The notes under the pieces: generated by a model
Databases searched by the model: none
The model's input: only the letters and a program-made list of their open reading frames with translations
What the model was told of the DNA's origin: nothing
From: Mycobacterium europaeum
GTDB lineage: Bacteria; Actinomycetota; Actinomycetes; Mycobacteriales; Mycobacteriaceae
Direction of reading: 5' to 3'
Length of the DNA stretch: 64,000 bases
NCBI RefSeq assembly: GCF_002102155.1
Contig: NZ_LQOU01000010.1
Location: 62,001-126,000, forward strand
Translations under genes and position numbers: made by a program
Shown here: positions 36,245 through 44,380 of the stretch, piece by piece
Layout of the letters: every line of letters begins with the position of its first letter
How positions within the stretch are numbered: the first letter of the stretch is position 1

Positions 36245-37710
36245 ACGAACTCCGCGCTGGATACCTTGTAGACGTCGCCAACCTTTTGCACTCTGAGACG
36301 GATCCGCATGTTCCGCGGCGCATCCGAAGCACCATCGTCGGTGCTGGCTTTCGAGGTCAGAGCGACCAGGACAGACGCGGTCGTTCCCTGTATCGATTCC
36401 AACCCTGCGGCGTTGACAGTCCCCACCGTCGTCTTCTTCTGGTTAACGACGGCCTGTCTTAAGCCAGCGCCGTTTTTCGCGAACTCGTCATGAAACTCGC
36501 CGATCGATCCATCGAGGACTCTCTGGAGATCGGTGTCGATGGACGCGGGGCTAAGACTCGTCATGGTAATCGCGAACTGCTTCGCGTCGTCCACGTAGGG
36601 CTGCCAATCGGGCGGAGCCGTCGATGGCTGGGGGCTCGGACGCACAAACTGTGTCACTGCGAATGTGATGGCTGCAAACAAGAGCACCAGCATGCTCAGT
36701 AGCACAACGTTGGCGGCCCGGCCGCCCGTTCGTGCCGCGGACTCGCCTGGCATGTGTAAATCGGTGCTGTGAGCGGGCATCGTTAGTGGCAGGGGTGGGC
36801 CATGGTCTTGTCGGAAAGGCGGCTGATACGAACCTCCGAACATGGTTCGGGCGATGCTCGGGTCAGGCTGCAGCGCAGTCGTCAAGGCGTTTCGGGCGGC
36901 CACGGCCAGTTCCTGCGCGCTTGAGTATCGGTGATGCGGGTTCTTGGCCATGCCTCTTGCGATCACGTCGTCGAAGCCCTGGGGCACGCCAGGCCGCTGC
37001 TGACTTGGCCGTGGCGGTTCGAGTGTGAGGTGGCCGGCGATCTGTTGTTCCATTCCTTGGCCGGGATAAGGCCGGCGACCGGTCAGGCACTCATACAGAA
37101 CACACGCGAGCGAGTAGATATCGGAGCTCATGTCGGCAACGCCGGATGTGAAGCGTTCCGGCGCCATGTAAAACATGGTGCCGACGATCATGCCGGTGCT
37201 GGTCAGCGCGGCAGCCGATGCGTCGCGGGCGATGCCGAAGTCAATGAGGTACACAAAGTCGCGCGGCGTCACAATTGCGTTGGACGGTTTGATGTCACGG
37301 TGAACCAGCCCCGCGGTATGCGCAGTGTCGAGCGCCGCGGCCAGTTGTTCAATGACGTGCACGGCGCGGTTCGGCGGCATCGGACCATCGCGTTGCAAGA
37401 GAGCGCCTAGGTCGACGCCGTCGATCAGGGGCATCACCAGATAGAGCCGGCCGTCGATCTCGCCAGTGTCAAAGACGGGAATGATGTGGGCCTCGGTTAA
37501 CAGGGCGACGGTGTGGGCCTCGCGGCGGAACCGCTCCACATACCCGGGCTCCGAGCCGAGCGCGGCCGCCAACACTTTGACGGCAACATCACGTCCGATG
37601 ATGGTGTCGTGCGCTTTGTACACGGTTCCCATGCCGCCCTCACCGATCACGGAAAGCAACTGGTAACGACCAAACGGCAGGGGTTCGAACGGCTGACCTG
37701 GCTCATCCAC
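36241..37710 (-). CDS. Ser/Thr protein kinase with Mce-associated-type extracellular domain
   Basis: The protein is 489 residues. The kinase domain (about 14-285) is complete: glycine loop GEGGMG at 23-28, Lys45 in VAVKVL, HRDIKPSN at 137-144, DFG at 157-159, and YMAPERF. It resembles the PknD/E/H group. A membrane helix lies near 335-355 (VVLLSMLVLLFAAITFAV). The outer ~130 residues have FAITMTSLSPASIDTDLQRVLD and NMRIRLRVQKVGDVYKVSSAEFV. These are typical of Mce-associated membrane proteins, not of the PknB PASTA or PknE thiol folds. The following gene encodes the same kind of outer domain without a kinase, with overlapping stop and start. The signal is unknown. Confidence 0.9.
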   Translation of the reverse strand: MDEPGQPFEPLPFGRYQLLSVIGEGGMGTVYKAHDTIIGRDVAVKVLAAALGSEPGYVERFRREAHTVALLTEAHIIPVFDTGEIDGRLYLVMPLIDGVDLGALLQRDGPMPPNRAVHVIEQLAAALDTAHTAGLVHRDIKPSNAIVTPRDFVYLIDFGIARDASAAALTSTGMIVGTMFYMAPERFTSGVADMSSDIYSLACVLYECLTGRRPYPGQGMEQQIAGHLTLEPPRPSQQRPGVPQGFDDVIARGMAKNPHHRYSSAQELAVAARNALTTALQPDPSIARTMFGGSYQPPFRQDHGPPLPLTMPAHSTDLHMPGESAARTGGRAANVVLLSMLVLLFAAITFAVTQFVRPSPQPSTAPPDWQPYVDDAKQFAITMTSLSPASIDTDLQRVLDGSIGEFHDEFAKNGAGLRQAVVNQKKTTVGTVNAAGLESIQGTTASVLVALTSKASTDDGASDAPRNMRIRLRVQKVGDVYKVSSAEFV

Positions 37711-38079
37711 CGGTCAGGATGCTAGTGGACAAACAAGCTGAAGAAGTTCAATCCGGAGCTTGGATGTTGTAGCCACCGCAGCTAGTGGCTGTCCCGCATG
37801 TACGGTCTGTACCCACGTCCCGGCAAGGAGGCTGAGGAGTAAGGGGACATTCCACAGCGGAATTAACTTTTAGTGACCAGAACTAAGACACGAAGACTGG
37901 GCTGTATGGGGAGTCTCGGGGCCAGCCGATAGTCACTTAGCATTGCCGGGGCCTGTGCGAAGGTTCGGCGGAAGCACGGAGCGGTGATTTGATGACGTCC
38001 CGTTTGTTGCCTCACTATTGAGGGCTAAGGGGAACAACTAAAGGGGTTCTATCTCACTGCGGCGGCTGAGGAGGGCGCA
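37711..38079. other. Divergent gap between kinase and ESX-associated genes
   Basis: This 369-bp gap has no convincing gene. A stem AGCCAC (37771-37776) and GTGGCT (37785-37790) sits 60-80 bp upstream of the kinase start. The stretch from 37850 to 38060 is AT-richer than the genome average and probably holds promoters for both sides. GGAGGG precedes the ATG at 38080. Confidence 0.6.
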
Positions 38080-38640
38080 ATGGCGGGGGACTTGCCTCCT
38101 AACCCGGGTGGAGGTTCGGCGGGGTGGACGCCAGGCGCAGGTCAGTGGCCGCCCCACTATCCAGTCAAACCGATGAGGCGTCAGCGTGCATGGCCGGCGA
38201 TCGCCCTTGCGGCGATTGCCATTTTGCTTGGGGCCGCGGCGCTAGTTGCGGCATTCGTACGCCCCATGAAGAGCTCAAGCGGCGCCATTACAGCCACCTC
38301 GGTGGTCCCCAGCTATACGGCCGCAGATGCCTCCACCGCGCACCAGAAGTTGTGCGAGGCGTACCGGCTAGCAGCTCGTGCCGTGCAGATCGAGACGAAC
38401 GGAACCAGCCCAGAGCGCGCCGGTATCGCTGAGGTCAACGGCGCGATGATGTTAGACGACGTGGTGGGGGCATTTCCGGCGATAGCACCCGACGAGCGGG
38501 CTGCTGCAGTGGCCTTGGCTCGGGCGTACAACAACCTCGCGGCGGTTGCAAGCCTCAACGACAATTCTTTGTGGCAGCCAGCAGTCGATGACGCCAATGC
38601 CAAAGATGCCGCAATGAAAAAGGTCTGCGGTGGGTCTTGA
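38080..38640 (+). CDS. ESX-associated single-pass membrane protein (Rv3901c-like)
   Basis: The protein is 186 residues. A Gly/Pro-rich cytoplasmic N-terminus precedes one membrane helix at about residues 38-61 (AWPAIALAAIAILLGAAALVAAF). The outer part has AHQKLCEAYRLAARAVQIETNG, NGAMMLDDVVGAFPAI and ends NAKDAAMKKVCGG. The two cysteines, near the start and at the end of this domain, may pair. Similar small proteins precede Rv3900c/Rv3899c-type genes in mycobacteria. The stop overlaps the next start by 11 bp. Function is unknown. Confidence 0.75.
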   Translation: MAGDLPPNPGGGSAGWTPGAGQWPPHYPVKPMRRQRAWPAIALAAIAILLGAAALVAAFVRPMKSSSGAITATSVVPSYTAADASTAHQKLCEAYRLAARAVQIETNGTSPERAGIAEVNGAMMLDDVVGAFPAIAPDERAAAVALARAYNNLAAVASLNDNSLWQPAVDDANAKDAAMKKVCGGS

Positions 38641-40792
38641 TCTGCCGCCGGGCAAGTGGACGCTGCCGCTGATTGGACCCTGGTGGCCAGCAGCGCCAAC
38701 GGCTCTGCGGGGCGCTGCGCAATATTGGAACCAAGCATGTGGCGAGCAGCAGCAGTACGCACAGGACTTACGCAATCAGCGAACCATGCTGACGGCAAAC
38801 AACCAGGGCCGCACGGCGGAGGATCTCAGCGCGCGCTACTACCGGGGTGAGCAGTTTCATTTAGACCTGGCCGAAAAATATCGGGATAAGGCTTCCGCAT
38901 TAAATTCGTGCGCGGATCAGATCGATGCTTTGCGTTCCAAGCTGGCTCAGCTCGCAGCTGAGGGGAACCAGGAAATCGATCGGATACTCGCATCTAAGGA
39001 GCCGGAGCCTGCAAAATTATTGGAAATACAAGCCGCGCAGGTCGGCTACAACGCTAGGGCGGAAATCGCATCCGATACCGCTGTCAACAACATGCTGGGT
39101 GCAGCCCAGCCGATGCTTGCCAACGAAGGTATTCACGGTGACGCTAGGGCGTGGGCGGGCGAGAAGGGCTTCGATATCGGCCATGTTCCGCGCCCTCAGC
39201 CGATCAGCGAGAACGACCTAAATTCGTCGACTCAGTCGCCTCTAGCAGTGGCGCCAGGCGGTGCACAGGCGCCGACTGGTTCGCCCGCCGGCGGTGTGCA
39301 GGCGGTATCACAAACAAGTCCTGCGGCTGGCGGCGTTCAGGGGACGGGTGGCCTACAGCCCGGTGGCAGCGCGACGTCGACGTCCCATGGAGGGCCAGGC
39401 ATTGGAAATGTTCAACGGCCCGGTCAGTTGCCGGGCGGCCACCTGCCCCCGATGCAAGCCCCCTCTTCTCCGGTTGGCGTCGGTGGGCCAGTTGCCGGTG
39501 CGCCGTCGATGAATGCGCCATTACCGACAACTGCTGCCGGACAGGGCATTTCGCCGGGCCTTGGCCAATCCTTTGCGAGTGGAGTGGCGACGGGGCAAAC
39601 GGCGGGGGCCGGTCCGCAATCGCTGTCGGCTGGTGCGATGCCTGCGTTTGAAGGGGGGACGCCCCCGACCGGAGAGACGGGAGCGCCGGCCCCGCCGCCG
39701 GCAGCGCCTAGCGTCCCGGCGGGTGGAGCATTCATTCCTGCGCCTGCATCGCCCGACATGCCTCCGCCCGCTGGAGACGCCCCTCCCGCGCCTACGGGCG
39801 CTGGCATCACTCCTGCAGCGCCCGCCGTGATGACTGGCGGCTCGTGGTCGGGGCCAGCGGCGCCTGTTGCCAGCGGTCCTGCCGGTCCATTGCCCGCCTA
39901 CGGTTCCGACCTGCGGCCACCCGCGGTGGCGTCGACGACCATGCCCGCAGCTCCCGCGGGCCCGGTCTCGGGTGCACCGGTCGCGCCCTCGCCTGGCTCA
40001 TCCCCAGCGGCGGGCGGACCGCTGGTTTCCCCGGTAGAGCGGGCCGCACAGGGGGCTGCGAGCGGACAGGCCGGAACCGGCTCCCCGACGATTGCCGGTG
40101 CCTCGGCGGCGTCCGCAGCAACCGGTGCAGCGGCTGGCGCTGCGTCCAGCAGATCAGCCGAACAACAGCGGCTGCAACGGCTTGTCGACGCGGTTGCCCG
40201 CCAAGAGCCACGACTGTCCTGGGCGGCTGGGCTACGTGACGACGGCACCACCACCCTGCTGGTCACCGACCTTGCCGGCGGCTGGATTCCGCCTCACGTC
40301 CGACTACCTGCCCACGTCACTCTGCTTGAACCCTCGGCACGACGTCGTGATGCCAACGTGGTTGATTTGCTGGGCGCCATCATGGTCGCGGCGGCCCACC
40401 ATGCGAACACCTATGTCACTGAGCCGGGTTCGGAAGAGCCGCTGCTAACAGGGGACCGGCTCGCGCGCTCCGCTGCGCCACACGTGGAGGAACTTGGGCC
40501 GACTCTTGTGGACGCTGTACGGCGCCGCGATGGTCTACCACGAATCGCGCAGGCGGTTGCCGCGCCAGCGGTACGGAAGACCGGGGTCCTCGAAAACGAG
40601 GCCCACCTGTTGCGTGAATGCATCGCAGATGTGCAGCACGCGGTTCTCAACGCGTACCCCGACCACGACCCCGCCGCGGTTGGGGACTGGATGCTTTTGG
40701 CGGCGATCGACGCGCTAATCGACGATCACGAGCACCTGGCGAATTACCACCTGGCCTGGTTTGCGTCGATTTCGAGGCACAGCGGCTCCTGA
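38630..40792 (+). CDS. EspK-like ESX-associated protein: helical head, Pro/Ala/Gly linker, Rv3899c-type tail
   Basis: The protein is 720 residues from GTG 38630. Residues ~1-190 are predicted helical and resemble Esx/PPE-like heads (KWTLPLIGPWWPAAPTALRGAAQYWNQ). Residues ~195-510 are a low-complexity Pro/Ala/Gly linker. The C-terminal ~200 residues (SAEQQRLQRLVDAVARQEPRLSWAAGLR) match the conserved Rv3899c/EspK-type tail. In M. tuberculosis the head and tail occur as the separate genes Rv3900c and Rv3899c, so this looks like the unsplit form. By analogy with EspK it could be an ESX substrate or chaperone; this is inference. Base composition is lower in G+C at the 5' end. Confidence 0.75.
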   Translation: MGLDLPPGKWTLPLIGPWWPAAPTALRGAAQYWNQACGEQQQYAQDLRNQRTMLTANNQGRTAEDLSARYYRGEQFHLDLAEKYRDKASALNSCADQIDALRSKLAQLAAEGNQEIDRILASKEPEPAKLLEIQAAQVGYNARAEIASDTAVNNMLGAAQPMLANEGIHGDARAWAGEKGFDIGHVPRPQPISENDLNSSTQSPLAVAPGGAQAPTGSPAGGVQAVSQTSPAAGGVQGTGGLQPGGSATSTSHGGPGIGNVQRPGQLPGGHLPPMQAPSSPVGVGGPVAGAPSMNAPLPTTAAGQGISPGLGQSFASGVATGQTAGAGPQSLSAGAMPAFEGGTPPTGETGAPAPPPAAPSVPAGGAFIPAPASPDMPPPAGDAPPAPTGAGITPAAPAVMTGGSWSGPAAPVASGPAGPLPAYGSDLRPPAVASTTMPAAPAGPVSGAPVAPSPGSSPAAGGPLVSPVERAAQGAASGQAGTGSPTIAGASAASAATGAAAGAASSRSAEQQRLQRLVDAVARQEPRLSWAAGLRDDGTTTLLVTDLAGGWIPPHVRLPAHVTLLEPSARRRDANVVDLLGAIMVAAAHHANTYVTEPGSEEPLLTGDRLARSAAPHVEELGPTLVDAVRRRDGLPRIAQAVAAPAVRKTGVLENEAHLLRECIADVQHAVLNAYPDHDPAAVGDWMLLAAIDALIDDHEHLANYHLAWFASISRHSGS

Positions 40793-40875
40793 AGGCCCGC
40801 ATTGACACCGGTCATTACGGGTCTACGTGACTGCCGGGATCAAGGTGACTACCGCTTAGGGCGTCTTATGGGAAA

Positions 40876-40894
40876 ATCAACGTCGGAGGTTGAT
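40876..40894. promoter_or_regulatory. Small inverted repeat upstream of the Gly/Pro-rich ESX gene
   Basis: ATCAAC at 40876-40881 and GTTGAT at 40889-40894 are complementary around a 7-nt loop, 36 bp before the GTG start. It may be an operator or a leader hairpin. The short arms make this weak. Confidence 0.3.
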
Positions 40895-40929
40895 GCCGTA
40901 GCCGCGAGGAGTGAGAGCGGGGTGGAAGT

Positions 40930-41862
40930 GTGACGATTCATGCAAATCCAGCGGTGTACGGGTATCTCGCCAACGCGCCGGCGGATCTGCCGCCGGTTTC
41001 GCCGCCGCAAGGCGCCCCACCCGACACCTCGCCCGCCGGCGGTCCGGCCACTCAAGCAGCGATCGCCGCTGCAAACGCAGGCGTTCCCAAAGACGCAGCA
41101 GACGCCGCCGCCGCGGACGCGGACCGTCGGGCCCACGCCGCGGACGCCGCGGCCAAATTCCCCGCCAACGAGGCCGAATCTCAACAGCAGATGCAAAACG
41201 TCGGTCAAGAAGCGCCGCAGATGATGCAGCAGATGCTGCAAAGCATCACGGGCGCGCTCGGCGGTGCGGTCGGCGGCGTCATGCAACCGCTGACGCAGCT
41301 GCCGCAGCAGGCGATGCAGGCGGGTCAGAGCGCGATCCAGCCGCTGATGAGCGCCGTCCAGGGCGCCCACGGCGCCGGACTGGCGAGCGACGCGCATCTC
41401 GTCGACAGCGTCGGCCCGGGCTCCGGAGCCGGCAGCGGCTTGGGCTCGGGCGGTGGCGGCGCGGGCCTGGGCGGCGGCGGCACCACCCCGGCCAGCTCGT
41501 TGGGTCCGCCTCCGGTGCCGACGTCATCGCCGCCGACGACACCCGCCGGCGCGGCGAAGGCCGCCATGATGCCGCCGGTCAGCGGCGCGCCGACCGCCGG
41601 GGGCCAGACCGGTATGGGCGGTATGGGAATGATGCCGCCCGGAGCGATGGGCGGCCACGGTGAAGGCGGCAACAAAGAGAAGCCGCCGGAGAAGCGGATC
41701 TCGGCGCCCGGCGTGCCCAATGGCCAACCCGTCAAGGGCCGCCTGACGATGCCGCCGAGCCCGCCGGGGCCCAAGCCGGGCGAGGACAAGCCGACCGTGG
41801 TCACCAACCGGCCGAATCGCCGGATCGTCATCATGCCGACCGAGGACGAGGCGAAGGAATAG
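40930..41862 (+). CDS. ESX-2-associated Ala/Gly/Pro-rich protein (Rv3898c/Rv3897c region)
   Basis: The protein is 310 residues from GTG 40930 (TIHANPAVYGYLANAPADLP). A first helical part (to about residue 140) is rich in Ala and Gln with QQMQNVGQEAPQMMQQML. Then come Gly/Ser/Pro-rich stretches, and a conserved basic/Pro tail ends in TVVTNRPNRRIVIMP. It lies where M. tuberculosis has Rv3898c and Rv3897c; I infer those are fragments of a gene like this. No signal peptide is seen. A role as an ESX-2 substrate or accessory factor is inferred from position only. Confidence 0.65.
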   Translation: MTIHANPAVYGYLANAPADLPPVSPPQGAPPDTSPAGGPATQAAIAAANAGVPKDAADAAAADADRRAHAADAAAKFPANEAESQQQMQNVGQEAPQMMQQMLQSITGALGGAVGGVMQPLTQLPQQAMQAGQSAIQPLMSAVQGAHGAGLASDAHLVDSVGPGSGAGSGLGSGGGGAGLGGGGTTPASSLGPPPVPTSSPPTTPAGAAKAAMMPPVSGAPTAGGQTGMGGMGMMPPGAMGGHGEGGNKEKPPEKRISAPGVPNGQPVKGRLTMPPSPPGPKPGEDKPTVVTNRPNRRIVIMPTEDEAKE

Positions 41863-42027
41863 CCCGCCGCGGCCCATTCCCACTCCGCCGGAAGGTGAGT
41901 GGTCGCGCCGCAGCCCCGGCAGTAGGGTCGCTACGTAATCGCTAGTTATTGACAGCGGAACTGCCTATTCGTGCATGCTATTGAGTACGAATTCTTGCGG
42001 CGCGGGTGTGGGAAAAAGGGGACCAGG

Positions 42028-42888
42028 GTGGGGCAGTCATTGACTGATCCGCTGACGATGCACGCGGTGGCGGTCCTGGCCCGCGGCCACGGTCTGTTCG
42101 CCGGTGAGGCCGCCGCCCCGCGGGTCGGCAACACGCAGGAACATACCGAGCTCAGATCCGAGGGCCTCCCCCGCGCCGCCGTCAAAAGGTCGACGGAAGC
42201 GCTGAACGAACTGCGCCAGGCGAGCACCACCGACCGCGCGCTGGCACGAATCATGGCCGCGGCGCGCGCCGGCCACGCGCAGGCGAGGGTGGCGACCCGA
42301 GCGATCTTGGACAACGCCATGGCCGACGCCGCGTCGACGCCCGATACCCCCATGGCGCGGCGCGAAGCCATGGTCCGGATGGCGGCGAGGCTACGCGCCC
42401 AGCACCGGCACATCCTCAACTCGCGCCGGCGGGCACGGCTCCTCACCCTGCGGCTGCGTCGGCTGCGTTACCGACAGAGGCGGGCCGCGATGCGAAGCGA
42501 CCAGGGCAGCGGGCGCGGTGCGGTCGTGGCGGCCATCCGTAAAGCATTGGACATCAAGGGTATTCACGACCCCGCCGCGCGTGCCCGCTGGGAACGCGGC
42601 ATGGATCTGGTCGCTCGCCGCGAGTCCAATTACAACGCCAACGCGGTCAACGGCTGGGACTCCAACGCGGCGCGGGGCACGCCGAGCAAGGGCGCCTGGC
42701 AATTCATCGCACCGACCTTCGCGACCTATCACGAGCCGGGCACGTCACGCGACATCCACAACTTGGTGGCGCAGGCGTGCGCGTTCATCAACTATGCGAC
42801 GGGCCGATATCACGTCGCCGCGGACGCGTCGAATCTCGCTGACCTGATTCAGCAGGCCGATCCTCGCCGATCACCGAAGGGGTACTGA
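42028..42888 (+). CDS. Lytic transglycosylase-like protein (Rv3896c type)
   Basis: The protein is 286 residues from GTG 42028, preceded by AAAAAGGGGACC. The N-terminal ~165 residues are basic and helical (LRAQHRHILNSRRRARLLTLRLRRLR). The C-terminal domain has GMDLVARRESNYNANAVNGWDSNAARGTPSKGAWQFIAPTF, the goose-lysozyme/SLT-like layout with Glu in RRESNYN as probable catalytic acid. No signal peptide is apparent, so export could depend on ESX. It ends 1 bp before eccB2, so they form one operon. In M. tuberculosis this gene also directly precedes eccB2. Confidence 0.85.
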   Translation: MGQSLTDPLTMHAVAVLARGHGLFAGEAAAPRVGNTQEHTELRSEGLPRAAVKRSTEALNELRQASTTDRALARIMAAARAGHAQARVATRAILDNAMADAASTPDTPMARREAMVRMAARLRAQHRHILNSRRRARLLTLRLRRLRYRQRRAAMRSDQGSGRGAVVAAIRKALDIKGIHDPAARARWERGMDLVARRESNYNANAVNGWDSNAARGTPSKGAWQFIAPTFATYHEPGTSRDIHNLVAQACAFINYATGRYHVAADASNLADLIQQADPRRSPKGY

Positions 42889-42889
42889 G

Positions 42890-44377
42890 ATGCCGCTGAG
42901 TCTGTCGAACCGCGACCAGAATTCCGGTCACCTGTTCTACAACCGGCGGCTGCGCGCGGCGACCACCCGGTTCTCGGTGCGAATGAAACATGACGACCGC
43001 AAGCAGACGGCCGCATTGGTGTTGTCGATCCTGCTGGTGGCGATTGCCGCCGGGTGGATGATGCTGCTCAACGTGCTGAAACCGACTGGCGCAGTAGGTG
43101 AATCGGCGATCATCGGGGACCGCGACTCCGGCGCGATCTACGCCCGCATCGACGGCCGGCTCTATCCGGCCCTCAATCTGACGTCCGCCCGGCTGGCCAC
43201 CGGGACGGCGAACCCACCGACGTGGGTGAAGCGCAGCGAGATCGCGAAGTATCCGACCGGGCCGCTGATCGGTATCCCGGGGGCGCCGGCGGCGATGCCG
43301 GTGAACCGGGGTGCGATCTCGGCGTGGGCCGTCTGCGATACGGCGGGCCGCCCGCGCAGCGGGGAGAAGCCGGTCGTCACGTCAATCGCGGGCACGCTCA
43401 ACGGCGGTGACCGCGCTGCCCCCCTGGCCGATGATGCCGGCGTGCTGGTGACCTTCGAGGGCAACACATACGTGATCTGGGGCGGCAAACGCTCGCAGGT
43501 CGATCCGGCCAGCAGGGCGATCACCCTGAGCCTGGGGCTGGACCCCGGAGTGACGTCGCCGGTTGAGATTTCACGCGCGCTGTACGACGGGATGCCGGCG
43601 ACTGAGCCGCTGCGCGTCCCGAACGTTCCGCAAGCGGGCGCGCCCTCGACCTGGGTCTCGGGGTCGCAGGTGGGCGCGGTGCTGCAGGCCCAGACCGCCG
43701 GCGGCGGCAAGCAGTTCTACGTTCTGCTGCCCGACGGCGTCCAGAAGATCACCAGCTTCGTCGCGGACCTGCTCCGCAGCGCCAACTCCTACGGCTCGAC
43801 AGCGCCGCGGGTGGTGACCCCCGACGTGTTGGTCAACATCCCCCAGGTGAACTCGCTGGACGTGGACTACTACCCGACGAAGCGGCTGAATTTCATTGAC
43901 ACGGCCGCGAATCCGACCACCTGTGTCGCCTGGGAGAAGGGCTCAACGGACCCGCAGGCCCGGGTCGTCGTCTACAACGGGCGGGGCCTTCCGGTGTACT
44001 CCTACCTCGACGACCGGATCGTGCACCTGGTGCGCGACGACCGGGACCCGGCCTCGGTGGTCGCTGACCAGGTGCTGGTGCTGCCGGGGGCGGCCAACTT
44101 CGTCGCCTCGACCAGCGGGGTGATCACGTCCGATTCCCGCGAATCGCTGTTCTGGGTGTCCGACAACGGCGTGCGGTTCGGCATCGCCGCCAACGACGAC
44201 ACGATGCGCGCCCTGGGACTCGACCCGGCCTCGGCGGTCCAGGCGCCGTGGCCTTTACTGCGCACGTTCGCGGCCGGCCCGGCGTTGTCGCGGGAGGCGG
44301 CGCTCGTGGCGCGTGACACCGTGCCCGCGCTCGGCAAGGCGGCCGTGGTGACGACATCGGCGAAGGCGGGAGGCTAG
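42890..44377 (+). CDS. eccB2: ESX-2 type VII secretion component EccB
   Basis: The protein is 495 residues. A short cytoplasmic N-terminus with NRDQNSGHLFYNRRLRAATTRFSVRM is the EccB signature. One membrane helix follows at about residues 41-62 (TAALVLSILLVAIAAGWMML). The large periplasmic domain has R-repeat patterns such as GDRDSGAIYARIDGRLYPALNLTSARLA. EccB is one of the four core subunits of ESX membrane complexes. Assignment to ESX-2 rests on location beside Rv3896c-type and pcnA-side genes. Confidence 0.92.
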   Translation: MPLSLSNRDQNSGHLFYNRRLRAATTRFSVRMKHDDRKQTAALVLSILLVAIAAGWMMLLNVLKPTGAVGESAIIGDRDSGAIYARIDGRLYPALNLTSARLATGTANPPTWVKRSEIAKYPTGPLIGIPGAPAAMPVNRGAISAWAVCDTAGRPRSGEKPVVTSIAGTLNGGDRAAPLADDAGVLVTFEGNTYVIWGGKRSQVDPASRAITLSLGLDPGVTSPVEISRALYDGMPATEPLRVPNVPQAGAPSTWVSGSQVGAVLQAQTAGGGKQFYVLLPDGVQKITSFVADLLRSANSYGSTAPRVVTPDVLVNIPQVNSLDVDYYPTKRLNFIDTAANPTTCVAWEKGSTDPQARVVVYNGRGLPVYSYLDDRIVHLVRDDRDPASVVADQVLVLPGAANFVASTSGVITSDSRESLFWVSDNGVRFGIAANDDTMRALGLDPASAVQAPWPLLRTFAAGPALSREAALVARDTVPALGKAAVVTTSAKAGG

Positions 44378-44380
44378 GGG

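Noticed and set aside
37771..37790. Terminator near the kinase start
   Set aside because: The 6-bp stem has no T-run and lies upstream of, not after, the kinase gene.
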